A stretch of DNA of 64,000 nt from Harmonia axyridis (GCF_914767665.1 NC_059504.1:46593720-46657719); one strand, 5' to 3'. Shown: positions 1 through 11,810, numbered from the stretch's first letter. Program-made: numbers and translations. Notes: generated by a model from the letters alone, not told the origin.

Positions 1-525
1 GTCTTCTTGGTAGACCTGCTTGGGTGAGTGCTGGTTGGGGATCCTGCGCAGCACCTTCAGCGGTCGGAGAAACTCGTGTTATTCTTCTCCTAGAATGTTG
101 AGATTGTGGAGGCGTTGCATTTTGTTCGACAGACGCCCGTCTCCTTAGCACTCTGTCACCGACGTCCCGCATACTGTCATGTCCAGCGCCGGCTCCAGAC
201 ACGCCCTGACGAACCTCAGGCAGCGGCTCTATATTCCTATTCCTTAAATTCACCATCATTCATGGGTTCCTCCGTGTCGTGGGGGAGACGGCCTTTGATC
301 GCTTTTTACGATCCGCAGAGCTACGGTGGGAGAATTCTTGAGCTGCTTTCCACACGGCTTCGTCCGTTACCCTGGACAGGGACCCTTCGACAGGTTTCAG
401 CTTCCCGGGCCAGAGAGCTCCTGGAATCTGCGGTGGGCAGGAGTCGATTCAACTCTCCTGATAGGTGAATCGCTAGAGATTCACCTACCGCTACCCTTAT
501 TATTATTATTATTATTATTATTAAC
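1..525 (+). mobile_element. Probable 3' end (UTR and tail) of a LINE
   Basis: This stretch is clearly more GC-rich than what follows and ends in a perfect 9-bp-stem hairpin (463-486, loop gctaga) directly followed by (TTA)9 at 497-523. A hairpin followed by a simple-repeat tail is a common 3' terminus of non-LTR retrotransposons. Open frames here (for example 106-468) have arginine- and proline-rich composition and no domain I recognise, so I treat them as chance. The element would continue left of the window. A host 3' UTR is the alternative. Confidence 0.4.
497..523. repeat. (TTA)9 microsatellite
   Basis: Nine perfect TTA units follow directly after the hairpin at 463-486. It is probably the tail of the element at 1-525. 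Confidence 0.9.
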
Positions 526-589
526 TGTGAATTCTGTTGTCAATGAAATCATTAAGAAGGCTGATCGGTGGATAAAATTCCCCATTATC

Positions 590-1380
590 CACGATAAAAT
601 AACAATAACAATAACAATAGCTTTATTTCCTGAATCCTGTACACAAATATACAAAGAAATGGAAAACCGTCAATATCAGAAAAAAAATCAAACTATATCC
701 TAGAATGTACACCTCAATAATTCAAAAATTCCGAAATAGAATAAGGTTCCACATTGATAATCAAGTCTGTGAAATTTTTCTTGAATTTTCTAACATCAGC
801 TATGTCTAATACATTTTTGGGTAGATTATTATAAAATTTAACACACATATACTTGGTACCTTTTTCAGTTAATGACATCTTATGTATCGGAATGTGAAAG
901 GGAATGGTACGTCTTGTGTTATTAATATTTTTGAGATCCTCGAAATAATGGGGACTTGTTTTTACAAAAAGAACGCACTCTAAAACAAACATCCCAAAGA
1001 AAGTGAGAATTCTATTCTGTCTGGAGTGCCCTCTGCATGATTCTCTATATTTTAGACCAATCATAGATCTTAAAGCAGACTTTTGAAGTACAAACAGTTT
1101 ACTACAATCGGAACCACTACCCCAAATCACAATTCCGTACCTGAGTATAGAATCAAAATTCGCAAAATAAATGGATCTTAAAAGTTGCTTATCTACCCGT
1201 CGAGATAACACCCTTATCATATAAATAGCCCGATTTAGCCTTTTACATAGATGATGAATATGTTCGCATCAATTCAATTGATTGTCCACATAAACTCCCA
1301 AAAATTTAGTGGTTGTGCAGACTAAGAAATTATGGCTTTTCCCAACAGCAATTGGAGTGATTGATTGCACTCAAATAGGA
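590..1380 (-). mobile_element. LINE relic: reverse-transcriptase C-terminal part and 3' tail
   Basis: On the minus strand the frame reads through TKFLGVYVDNQLN, a stop (TGA, where tryptophan is usual), then CEHIHHLCKRLNRAIYMIRV and an open stretch of 168 codons to 714. The motifs TKFLGV, YGIVIWG, LQKSALR and a following SCRGH-type segment are the conserved region downstream of the catalytic core in jockey/CR1/L2-type reverse transcriptases. The catalytic FADD box is absent, so the copy is 5' truncated near 1380. The 3' end on this strand is AATAAAG followed by TTATTG repeats (about 593-620), a microsatellite-type LINE tail. The element is dead: truncated and with a stop in frame. Confidence 0.8.
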
Positions 1381-1924
1381 GTTATAAAACCAAAAATCCA
1401 CAGGGACGAATACATCAACCGGTTTAGAGCCATGGTTGATGACACCCTCCTCAGATACTGCTGATGAAAGTAAAAAGAAAGTGGCAGTTCGTCTGCCGCG
1501 TTTAACTGGAAAAGTACAGTTCTTCTAGTATTCAATTTCACTTGAACTCATTTCCAACTTTTACTTATATGCGAACAGACAGCTCAGTTGGAAAATTAAA
1601 CATAGGGAGTCACTTCTCTACGAAGGTGTGAGATGATGTGTCTTGGGCAGAGATCAATGGATAGCTCAACTGATGAGACCACCAGCGATCTCGGGACGAA
1701 ACACCGTAATTCCTAGAAAGAGGGGGGTACCATTGTTATTTGGCTCGCCAAAAACTCTTAATTTCAATTTTAATTGATGATTGAACAAGTAAAGATGTCA
1801 TAATTTTATTCAATAGGTATTTCTCCTGCCGATCCTAAATCCACCAACTTAGGTCTTTGTTGTATCTCCGCATCATCATCGATTATGCCATATGATCCGA
1901 ACGGAACTGCTCCCATAGCTGCTT

Positions 1925-2260
1925 TCACCTATTATATATCAGTCGAAGTCTTAGGCAGGCATCACCTTCAAAAGGAGCGATTCCTAATCTCCACCTCCGC
2001 CTTCTCCGCTACTAATTAGCCCCTTATCTGCCTCCCATGAGGTCTCGTTCCCCGCAAATCGAGACGTACAACACGCGTTCTCGCGTCTCGAACATTCGTT
2101 TTAACGCAAATTAACACAACAAACATCCGAAAGCGTATTCTCGACGTACGCCGCCGTTAGTGCGCGCATTGAATATATAAACGGGGTTTAATTAAGGCCC
2201 CTCGCAGACGATATCGTTCCGGGCGGATGTTTCGGGGGGGATGTTCCCCACCCTGCGGCT
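1925..2260. promoter_or_regulatory. CpG-richer noncoding island, candidate cis-regulatory element
   Basis: High-complexity, CpG-rich sequence with no coding frame and no match to repeats in this window. It holds CTAATTAG next to TTATCTG (2011-2030, homeodomain core beside a GATA-type core) and TTTAATTAAGG (2187-2197). This is inference from composition only. Confidence 0.3.
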
Positions 2261-2639
2261 GCCGGTAAGAGGTTTGACCACAAGGTAATGCGGGGATGAT
2301 TAAAGAGAACTGTCTCTAATTGAGCTTTGATCTTCGTTGCGGAAATCTGGTCGGGAGAGGAGATGCGGAAGGTTCTTCGAGGTGCTGTCTGGCAATGTTG
2401 ATGTTGAGGGCGAGTTTCCTTTCTTGGTAGTCTGTGTTGTTTTAAGGGTCTATCAGAGTAGGTCACTAGGGTTGAAGAAATACCAATCCTGCGAATTATG
2501 TGTTGTGATTGTTGCATGGAGTGACATCATAAACAAGAAACAGAATCGATTTTTTCTCAAACTGGGTTATTCATGTGGTGGTTCGGGTTTCACAGCCCTG
2601 TTTTACTGACATACGTCAAACAGAACTGGTTTGCAATAC

Positions 2640-3330
2640 TTTAAAAAAAAGTTTATTCAGGATAAGTTCAAATCAATTGGAATTATGATATTGATGACAT
2701 TATTTCAATTGATTTGTTGTCGTAGATCGAAAAAATACTTGGAGTTGGGCGACAACTCCATTATTTTAGAAATCCTAGGTTATAAACTGAAATTTTCAAA
2801 AATTTCGAGTACACTTTTTCCCTAAACTGTGAGGTCTACCAAAAATAAGTAAGCGGTGTTAGAATTGGCGATCTCTACTTAGCCAGATCTCGTTCACCAA
2901 AATATTCGAGAAAAATGAAAGTTCCTTCGTGGGAGGATTAGTTGGGCGATTAGTCAATTTTTTCAGAAATAATGTCATAAACTGAAATTTTCAAAAAAAT
3001 TTGACAATTTTCTCGAGGCTGCCACATCTCCTGGACGCGAGATATAGATTCGAGACTTCATCATGTTTCAGATCAGAGTTCGATCTTCCGAAAAAGTTCA
3101 TATTTAAGAGGTATGTGTCAAATATTTCAGGAGATATAACGATTTTTATAAAGAGATTCAATTTTTATGATTTTCTCCCAAAATTTCGAATTAAGTTTTT
3201 TCTTTAATTGTGAGGTCTAAGAAAAATCCGTGAGAGTTATTAAAATTGACCATCCCTAGTAGTAGTAGTAGTGGAGTGTCCCATCGAAAAAATGTTGTAG
3301 GAAAAACCACGCATTGAAGGGTTATTTTCA
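2640..3330. repeat. Degenerate internal direct repeat
   Basis: A segment around 2815-2880 (CTAAACTGTGAGGTCTACCA and onward to CTCTACTTAG) recurs in diverged form around 3200-3265 (TTAATTGTGAGGTCTAAGA, ending in a short TAG run). The motif AAACTGAAATTTTCAAAAA also occurs twice (near 2785 and 2980). No coding capacity is seen. Probably an old transposon fragment with internal duplication. Confidence 0.4.
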
Positions 3331-3539
3331 AAAATGATTTTTTCTACAACTTTTTTTTTATGTTCTGGTTCCCACGAAAGGAGATATCCTGTAATGTTCA
3401 GAGAACATCGTGAGAACCAAGGGAAAGAAGGTAGGAATTGGTGTTCTTTTTGAATTTATGAAGGTTATATGCCTTGGGGAACACCTCCCTAGGCAGTGTG
3501 TTCCAGAGCCTTGCTGTTCGTTGGATGAACGAGTCTTTG

Positions 3540-3940
3540 AAGAGAGATGTTCTGCTGCTATGAAAAGTAGCATATTCTTCATAGCTTACTGAATTTCAAA
3601 ACTATGTATTGCTCATACTGTGAGAAATATTATTCCACACAGCACTTTGTCCACACCTCGCTTGGTACACCAATAAAATTGAGCTTTTCAGAAGTCGTTT
3701 CTATGGAAATGCAAGATATGAACAGATATGTACTGTCAACGAAGGCCATTTTGAAATTAATTAGGTACATAACTTGAATTATTTAAATTTGTGTAGTTAT
3801 AGGAAAAGTGTAGTTTGCAACATGTGGAGAAAGTCCTTTTCTCACTCGTGTGTTTGCGGCACTCGCCTTTCACGCTGGTGCCAAAAATTTCTACACTCGT
3901 GAAAAAAGTGGGACTTTCCCCACTTGTTGTACAATACAGG
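3540..3940 (-). repeat. Palindromic repeat unit (inverted copy of the 12.2-kb units)
   Basis: The block 3800-3938 is a long imperfect palindrome with arms GCAACATGTGGAGAAAGTCC and GGACTTTCCCCACTTGTTG around a core that contains ACTCGTG and CACGAGT-type boxes. Its flank (3540-3800) matches, on the opposite strand, the spacer at 12330-12545, including ATAATATTTCTCACAGTATG and CAGTAAGCTATGAAGAA. The unit is therefore about 400 bp, dispersed, and present in both orientations. No coding frame is seen. Confidence 0.7.
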
Positions 3941-4667
3941 GTTAGAACTATTTACAGGGATATCGAAAACCGTAAGAGATACAGGGTGGCTTAAATCACA
4001 AAAAAGTTACGATATTTAGGGATTAATGTGATGGTGTTAACAGATCCAAAATATCTTTAATGGTTTCCGAGATATCTCGAGAAAACTGAAAATCGAGATT
4101 TCCTTTTTTCCGTATAACTCAATTGTTTCTGGAGATAACTTCACGAAATTCGGAGTGTAGTCATTATCCAATATGAAGATTCTTAAGGTGTCGTCAGATT
4201 TTTTCTGTTCTCCATTGTTTCAGAGAGGCGATAGTCATTTTTGTTTATGGACGACATATTAGTTTTCCTAATGTGTTGATAAATAAATAAATTACGAACT
4301 CAACAATGAATCACACTCTACAAAAATATCGAGTCAAGGTACGCAAATTTGAAGAGTTGTTATGTGAAATCATCACTTGATTATCGCGTCACTGAAACAA
4401 TGGAAAACAGAAAAAAATCTGAGGACACCATTATAATCTCTATATTGAATAATGACAGCAAACCGAATATCGTGAAGTTATCTCCAGAAACAAATGAGTT
4501 ATACAAAAAAAGAAATCTCGGTTTTCAGTTTTTTCGAGATATTTCGAGAACCATTGGAGATATTTCGGATCTGTTAACACCAACTTTTTTTGTAATTTAA
4601 GCCACCCTGTCTTTCTAACGATTTTCGACATCCCTGTAGTGACCCTATAAACAGTTCTAACACTGTA
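3935..4667. mobile_element. Fold-back (long terminal inverted repeat) element
   Basis: The left part (TACAGGGTTAGAAC, then a second ACAGGGTGGCTTAAAT block) is mirrored at the right end (ATTTAAGCCACCCTGT, then GTTCTAACACTGTA). The arms are roughly 300 bp each, with a loop at about 4250-4370. The open frame 4349-4600 lies in the right arm and mirrors the left arm, so it is not a gene. Nonautonomous and noncoding. Confidence 0.75.
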
Positions 4668-4789
4668 TACTATTTTACTTTTTATTTTTAGAAAAAAAAT
4701 TTATAATCTGATATCAACCGAAACTTAGTTTAATTATAAGGATAAAAAATCATAGGAATCCTGGAAAGTCCTTGTACAAATTTGGGGTA

Positions 4790-5240
4790 TCAGTTCGTCT
4801 CTCGCGGAAACCGAATGCCAACACACAGAGAGATGCCCCTCAGATCTACCGGTCTAATAGGTCTAAACGCTACTCGACCTCACGGATCTCCGGCTAATCG
4901 AACACGCCGAAGAATCCATCGATCCGACGTTTCGATTTCGGATAATACGGCCCCGATGATCCCGTGGGAAACCGGAGGGCACGCAGCCGTCTCTCGATCG
5001 TGACCTTCGCCGCCGCCCTCTCTCTCTCTCTTTCTCTCGTAACGTAACCCGAATCTAGCGCGAAAATAAATTTAATTATCGACCGTGCCGGTCAAAGGGG
5101 CCCGGGTCGTGTTTTTGCGCGCCGATCCGTGTTCCGTCTCGGCTTACGGCCCGGCCGGCCACCTGGAATGTTATTGTTTTGAGGACGTACGGTAAAAGAC
5201 TAACGGCCGCGGACGGTGCCCTGCGCCACGCCTTTTCGAT
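4790..5240. promoter_or_regulatory. CpG-rich noncoding island, candidate cis-regulatory element
   Basis: Contains a CT run at 5018-5038 (GAGA-factor-type sequence on the other strand) and AAATTTAATTATC (5068-5080) within strongly CpG-rich flanks. No plausible coding frame and no match to the repeats in the window. Inferred from composition. Confidence 0.3.
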
Positions 5241-5529
5241 GTTGTCTACATGTACTTGTATGTGTGTGTGTCGGTTGTAGAAAAGAAAGTTAGGTAGGTT
5301 AGGAAGATGGTTGGGTAGGCTCCGAAATTCGTTTTGTGATTGGATTGGCCACTCGTCTTCAAAGACGAGATGAGTAGGTTCCTATTGTTTGGGTGGTAAC
5401 CCTCTGGAATTTAAGCGAAAAACACTGCGACTACGATACTATAGTACTTTTTCAACTAATCGGCTCAGAAAACAAAAAATCTTGTGACATCGAAGTACCC
5501 ATATTCCCAATGAACCCTTTTATTATTTC

Positions 5530-5880
5530 ACTGAATCAGCCGGGAATTGCGACCAAATTGATCTTTTGTTCTTAACCCTACCTATTCATTCAAACTCAGG
5601 GAGGCCGTCGATGCTGTTAACGTAACCGACGACATCCTCAGGAGCCTTGGCTATTGCCTCGTGAGTATCCAGAACTAACTTTTCCATATAAGTGGTTCTT
5701 AAGCCAGTCCGCTCCGGGCATTTGCACACTATTATGTGTTCGGGTGTTTTTATCACCTTTCCGCGAAGTCTGAAGATCTCATCATGAGGTACAAAAGATA
5801 TTTGCACCGACAGGGTCCTGTCAGCAGTCCCACCGTTAGCCGAAGCTCAGCTAGTGGTTGCTTCAGGAGCTTTTTGATAT
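5530..5880 (-). mobile_element. LINE 3' fragment (RNase H C-terminal tail, same family as 6370-7060)
   Basis: The minus strand reads CKCPERTGLRTTYMEKLVLD followed by THEAIAKAPEDVVGYV and a stop. The same peptide end appears at 6900-7030 (plus) and 35840-36070 (minus). The cysteine-bearing tail is typical of the region after the RNase H domain in jockey/R1/I-type LINEs. The 3' UTR with GATCTTTTGTT is shared with the 35.8-kb copy. The copy is short and 5' truncated. Confidence 0.75.
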
Positions 5881-6369
5881 AAATTAGTGAAAGCACCACA
5901 AATTTCTTTGACTGAAAAAAACCCGGAGTATTCCTCCAAAGGGTTTTCCTACTGTCCCTCTTCCGTTGTTGGACCGCTGTCTTGTACCAATGAGTTATAC
6001 AACAATTGTAATTAAATGGAAATACTGTTTATCAGAAATTCATTATTTTGAGACTATGAGGGTTCTAACTTAGCTGAAAAATATAGTTAGTACAATAGTG
6101 GATTTTTGAATATAAAGATTATTCGAAATCGAATTGATACCTTAGTACTTCTATCAATGTCGTAAATGGATTGAATTTTGAGCCAAATTTTATGCAATAG
6201 TTCATAGAGTTTCCAAAAAGAGCTTTAGCCGATGTAGGACGTCTGGCCATATGTGGTTCCATTTACTCATTGATTTCTAAATATTCCAAAATTTAGAGCC
6301 CTTTAAAACAGTCATTGGTGATCTTCACGGTGCAATGGAATTCGTAAATCGTCTGAACAAAAAGCCCTA

Positions 6370-7060
6370 CATATTATGATGAATCAAGATCAGAGAAAGG
6401 TACAGGTATTAGGATATACAGACCTAAAATGAGGATCTCTAAAACCTTGCTAAGTCAGCGCTCTTTTCTACAAACCAAGTCACTAGCTATCTATACACGC
6501 GTTCAAAAGTATATTGAAAAAAAAACCTCAAAGGGGCGCATATTGATATCACTACAGATAGCCAGATCAGGCTGAGGTATTGAAGGAAAAAAAGACCCGA
6601 TGAACTGGCGAAAAGAGCATCAAGATTAATACCTGTTGGCCCTGGAACATTTTGTGGGCTTGGTAAAGAGCAATATATGGCAACGGTCCAATAATAGAAG
6701 GACCCTGTGAAGAAAGACTCCTTCTTCTTACTCAGGCAAGTGCTTTCACCAACCTAAACCAGAAAGCTCCTGAAGCCACAACGAACTGAGATTTGGGTAA
6801 TGGTTGAACTGCTGATAGGATATTGTTGGTGCAAATACCTCTTGTACCGCATGGGTAATTCAGCAGATGAGATCTGCAGGCACTGTGGAACGAAAACAGC
6901 TGAATACATGGTATGCAAATGCCGAAAGCTGACTGACCTAAGAACCACTCACATGGAAAAGTTGGTCTTGGATACTCACGAAGTAACAGCCAAGTCTGCT
7001 AAGGATTTTGTCAGCTTCAAAGTTCACAACAACCCAGATTCGAAATAAAAATAAGAATAA
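6370..7060 (+). mobile_element. LINE relic: RNase H domain and C-terminal tail
   Basis: Broken frames spell an RNase H domain. YDESRSEKGTGIGIYRPKM corresponds to the first catalytic aspartate block, QTKSLAIYTRVQ to the glutamate block (the usual glutamate is lysine here), ITTDSQIRL to the second aspartate block, and PDELAKRASRLIP to the last aspartate block. It is followed by CRHCGTKTAEYMVCKC and LRTTHMEKLVLDTHEV. Several frameshifts, a deletion before PDELAK and in-frame stops show that it is dead. Same family as 5530-5880 and 35802-36176. Confidence 0.75.
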
Positions 7061-8924
7061 GGTGTAAAATTTCTGGACGGCTACAAACATGTTTGCCTCC
7101 GCCAAATCGAAATTTATAATCACAAACAATAAAATGAAAATCAATACTTCAACGCTTCGAAAGGCATATGATATGAGTTTGCTCATTTCAGACATTTATG
7201 TCACTAAATTTTTCAAATTAAAAGTCCATTCTTATAGATTATAAGGTGAGGATATTTTATATTGGAAGGGAACGGTTCTGTTGAGTTGAACTTGAACGAT
7301 CTCATCGAATTTATCATCTCATAGGAGAGAAAGTCCACAATTAATAATAAAACAATTTCTCATTGTGTGTGAAAGACTCACAAATTGCATCGTTTCTTCT
7401 TAGAGTATATGGATGATACCTACCATATATTTAACAATTGGTTACACTAGTCACTCTCGATTATAATAACGTTCAGGATTTAATTGAATCGAGTCCCAAA
7501 ATGAGCTTGGAATTTTCAATTACACTATCCGTGAAGGTTATTGTACGCCTCTATGGAAATCAATCGCTAAATTATTTGATCGTCTCTACAAGTTCGATAG
7601 TCGATTCTCTTTTATTTTGGTTACTCAAAATCTATACAGATCAAGGAATTGCCACTTCAAATTAAACAATTAAACAAAATGCATTTTGTTGTTTCATGTT
7701 TGTTTATAGTGTTTGTATTTTTGATTCAATTGGATTAATGTTATTTTATTTCAGGAACTTCTCGTTTAGTACATACAATATCAATAAAAATTATTAATAA
7801 AATATTATAAAACTACATTTCCATTCGTGAGAAGATTCTACTTGAATTTCAATATATTACCAGAACAAATGGAACTTCGAAAGAGAAAACCTTCATTTTA
7901 TCTTCTGATGGAATAACAATATTCAAAAATTATCAAGTTTAAATAAATATGAATTATCCATAGAGTCACAAGAACACATTATTGAGTGAAAGCTGTATGT
8001 TACTATGAAACAATATCATATACATATTACATATTACCAATCGAAAATAATCCTCGTGGGGAAAGCGAGTTAGCAGTGAAAAATATAAAATAAAAAATGG
8101 CATAGCCAAAATTGCTTTTGAAAATAAAAATTGACATCGAGGATTTCCCTTATGATGATTCTTCGTACAAGACTTATGGAGTTGTTGCGTTACTTTTTTG
8201 AGACGCTGTGAATAGATTTCCAAAACTTAATGAGAGACAATCAATGAAACATTTATTTTTGAAACCATTAAATAAAATGATCAAATGATTGGAAAAATAC
8301 CTCGCAAATCACTACCATTCCTACAAATATTACTCACGCGAGTTTACCTAGAAGAATAAAAAGTTGCAGGTAACATCTGCGATTTTCATCTAGATAAGAC
8401 ATGAGGATTAATAGACTAATTAACTCAATAATTAAAACGTTCGCGGAATAATTCATGGTCGTTCTCGGCAAAAGAAATGCATACCTCTGTATAATTGATG
8501 GTTACACTGGATGACAGGCGTAATTCGATCTTAGATATGAATGTCATGGACCACGCCAGTCCGAGCGAATAACAGAATCGAAGTTTTATTAAGCCATTTC
8601 GTGTTGTTCCTATCATTTCATCGGCAATGAAAGGTACTCCATTTAACGATTATGTTAGATTGAAGGGTAATCCAGCACTGTTATATCCTATCTCGGGTTG
8701 AGACGTTGAATGAAGAATTTCATAACCATGCATCGATGCAAATGAGATATCTCAGAAAACATTCATTGCTACTGAGTTTATGGGAGGAAATGATGTGGCC
8801 ATTGAAAGGAATCACCAGGTCTGAGAATCCTTTCATGAAATGCTAATTGTGTGTTAGATTGGATGAAAAGTGATATTGACCCGTCTTACTTGATTATTTT
8901 GGTTTTATACTTATAGTGTAATAA
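7061..8924. other. AT-rich stretch with no recognised gene
   Basis: I see only short frames with unremarkable composition and no domain, no clear splice-flanked exon, and no terminal inverted repeats. Probably intronic or intergenic. Confidence 0.5.
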
Positions 8925-9848
8925 TATCGGTTGTTTTTTTTTCGAGGTATATAACTTTAAGTTGGCATTACTGTTCAAGATGGCGATCGATTTAACAGTT
9001 ATTAAGTGATTTATTCTCAGTTTGGTTTGGCAATTCATCACTCACGCCTGAACAACGCTTGCAAATAGTGCAATTTTATTTCGAAAATAATGGTTCTGTG
9101 CGGAATACGTATCGCGCACTACTTCCATTTTATGAAGCGCACTTCTGGTTGAATGGCTACGTAAACAAACAAAACTGCCGCATTTGGAGTGGAGCTAATC
9201 CTCAAGTGTATGTAGAAACACCGTAACATCCAGAAAAACTGACTGTTTGGTACGCTTTATGGGCTGGTGGAATCATTGGTCCGTACTTCTTCAAAAACGA
9301 TGATGGCCAGAACGTTACAGTCAATGGTAATCGGTATAGAGCCATGATTGCTAACTTTTTCATTCCTGAATTGAACAACCATGATGTCCAGGAGCTGTGG
9401 TTCCAACAAGTTGTCGCAACATGTCACACAGCTCGTGCCACAATCGATTTATTGAAAGACACGTTTGGTGACCGCCTAATTTCACGTTTCGGACCTGTGA
9501 ATTGGCCTCCACGATCTTGTGATTTAACACCGCTAGACTACTTTCTGTGGGGATATGTAAAGTCATTGGTCTATGCGGATAAGCCACAAACCTTTGACCA
9601 TTTGAAAGACAACATTCGCCGTGTTATTGCCGATATACGGCCACAAATGTTGGAAAAAGTCATCGAAAATTGGACGTCCAGATTGGACTACATCCGAGCC
9701 AGCCGTGGCGGTCATATGCCAGAAATCATATTTAAAATGTAATGCCACAAGATTATCTTGCGGATAAATAAAATTCATGTCAATCGAATAATCCATCGTT
9801 GTTTTATTGCAATTTAAAGTTCTATAGCTCTAAACAAAACACCCTTTA
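8925..9848 (+). mobile_element. Rosa-like (DD41D) mariner, copy A, nonautonomous
   Basis: The left end reads GGTTGTTTTTTTTTCGAGG; the right end is AAACAAAACACCCTTTA. The C-terminal transposase frame 9344-9742 carries PPRSCDLTPLDYFLWG, with the last catalytic aspartate 42 residues after the position of the second (the DD41D spacing of the rosa group of Tc1/mariner). The second aspartate is valine (QQVVATCHTA). Relative to copies C, E, F and G it has lost a further 13 bp at the common deletion joint (9130), removing the first catalytic aspartate block FSDE. A stop lies near 9225. The element cannot encode an active transposase. Confidence 0.9.
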
Positions 9849-10109
9849 ATTGACTTTTATATCTCTTCTTCTTTCTTTGATGGACTTCTTCTCCATCGGT
9901 TTTCTTCTGATATGCTGTCACGCTATATGTTTCTTAAGCGTTCGAGACTTCTTCTGTCATTGTCAATTGTTAATTTTTAATTCGATTAATTCCATTTTTA
10001 GTTCAGGGCAGTCCACTTTGAAATCCTTTTCTAAAATTAGCATTGTTCAGCTGAATACTTAAATTCAATAGATGAAATCTGAAATATTCATTTTGTTCCC
10101 CTAGTGCAT

Positions 10110-10450
10110 CGTATCGATCATTGCGTAGGCTCCCAGAGGACTTTCTGCACAATGATCGTAGAAAACTCGTCATTCCAAGTGCCTTTTTTTCGCGTCATCG
10201 ATGCCTTCTTGGTCTCCAACTTCTTCATTGTTCGCAGTTCTGCTCTCTAAAAACACTAAGAGTCCTCCACGGTATCGTCCGAGTTTGGATAGATCGTTGG
10301 CCATAAAATACCGGCTACGCGAGCTCTTAGAAACGTTTACCTTCGACAATTTAGGTGTATTATTCGACTCCGAGGAGCAACACGGTATAAATAAAACGGT
10401 TAATTTATACCATTTCCCGACGCTGAAATAAAAGGAATCCGACCAATGGA
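10110..10450. promoter_or_regulatory. Noncoding island, candidate cis-regulatory element
   Basis: Unique, moderately CpG-rich sequence (CGAGTTTGGATAGATCGTTG, GGTATAAATAAAACGG near 10384, GGTTAATTTATACC near 10399). No coding frame is convincing. Inferred only. Confidence 0.25.
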
Positions 10451-10782
10451 ATTTTATTCTTCGAATTCGAATTCCGCAATGTTTCGACTCGAGCGCAGCT
10501 TGTGGCTTTTGTTTCTTATGATAATGGAATGAAATTACTCTAATTCACGTACAAAGGTATGGAGTATGGGGGGTGACAGTTAATTTTTCAAAAGTTAGTC
10601 CGTGTAAAGACTGAGAATATTGAAACAGTCGACCGCAGTTGGAGACCATGTTCATGAAATTGTTCAATGTTTTGATAATTGATTTACAACCCCAAGACGA
10701 AGATATGGGCTTCGGTCTTTTTGATTAGAAACATTTTTATTGCATTTGACGAATCTTGACTGTCAATAAAAATAAATTTAAA

Positions 10783-11072
10783 ATGCTGGGTAGTCGAATG
10801 AAAACTTATCACTTCAAACTGAAAATGTGGAAAATCACTCGGACCTGTTAATTCCTTATTCGAGGGAAAACAACTTTTCCGCTCTTCGCATCCCTGTAAC
10901 TTCAAACCCTAACGGGGGAGAGTACAATCCCTTGATTTTGAATGAGGATGAGGGGTGATGCGACACCTTATTTCGAAGATCTTATCGAGTACTATCTGAT
11001 ACTGTTTCGCTTCAAAATTTCCACCGATTACGAAATGACAAGTGAATTAGTGGAAGAGCACTAACTACTAAA
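10783..11072. mobile_element. Half of a fold-back element (family of 52015-52641)
   Basis: The sequence from GAATGAAAACTTATCACTTC through AACAACTTTTCCGCTCTTCG, CATCCCTGTAACTTCA and CCTTGATTTTGAATGAGGAT matches one arm of the element at 52015-52641. The second arm is missing: at 11073 the sequence runs into the rosa-derived MITE. Confidence 0.75.
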
Positions 11073-11242
11073 TAACGGGTATTTTTTTCGAGGTATCTAA
11101 CTTCAAGTTAGCATTACTGTTCGAGTTGGCGACCGATTTAACAGATTATCTTGAGGATAAATAAAATTCATGTCAATCGAATAATCCATCGTTGTTTTAT
11201 TGCAATTTAAAGTTCTATAGCTATAAAAATAAACACCCTTTA
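11073..11242 (+). mobile_element. Rosa-derived MITE, copy B (170 bp)
   Basis: It keeps both ends of the rosa-like element (TAACGGGTATTTTTTTCGAG at the left; AAATAAACACCCTTTA at the right), but everything between the 5' leader (to GATTTAACAG, about 11142) and the 3' leader (ATTATCTTGAGG onward) is deleted. TA flanks both ends. A minimal, purely cis-acting derivative of the same element as copies A and C-G. Confidence 0.9.
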
Positions 11243-11479
11243 CTAGTTCTGTTCCCAAGGTCTTTCCGACCAAGTTATGGTTGGTGTCTAACAATACTTC
11301 AAATAATCTGAATATAAAGTAGTTTCGGAGGTAATTAATGTATTTGAAATAAAAAAATAGCAAACAAAGAGACAATATAATAACTCCGAAACCGTTTTCA
11401 ACCCTGCTTATTGAAATCTTTATGTTTACTTTGGTTCCCTACATTACGTATTGAAATATTTCACACTTCGTTTCAGCTC

Positions 11480-11810
11480 CCCGCACACATATATGCAAAC
11501 ATCTCCTCCGTGAAATCCTGCCCGGTAACGATCTGCTCACCTAGTCTAGTGGTCGTCGACATGTGTGGTCCCCCGGGGTAAGAACAGGGTCCCCATGAAA
11601 TCGAACCCATTACCCTCCGATGAGCCGTCCACGGCGAGTATCAATTAGTGGCCGCTGGGTACGCCGGATCGGTCGTCGCTTGACAAAGCTGCCGCGGAAG
11701 GGTTCCTTTGATATTTCCTAATGCGGATCGATTTGCTGGTAATCCGAGCAGCAGCGCGTATCCTTAGCTTGAACTGAGGTCGGGATCCACCAACAGGTGT
11801 ATTGTTTTGC
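11480..11810. promoter_or_regulatory. CpG-rich noncoding island, candidate cis-regulatory element
   Basis: Compact CpG-rich block with TCAATTAG (11641), CCTTTGATAT (TCF-type) and GGTAATCC (11738-11745, Bicoid/Otd-type core). No coding frame and no repeat match in the window. Inferred. Confidence 0.3.

Noticed and set aside
106..703. Open frames of 120 and 125 codons at the left edge
   Set aside because: Arginine- and leucine-run-rich; one reads through the (TTA) repeat. They look like shadows in a GC-rich LINE-type 3' UTR.
4349..4631. Opposed frames of 83 and 63 codons
   Set aside because: They lie in one arm of the fold-back element and mirror the other arm.
9360..9587. Antisense frames of 75 codons in the rosa copies (MAYPHRPMTLH type)
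   Set aside because: They occur in every copy opposite the transposase frame at the same place, so they are antisense shadows.
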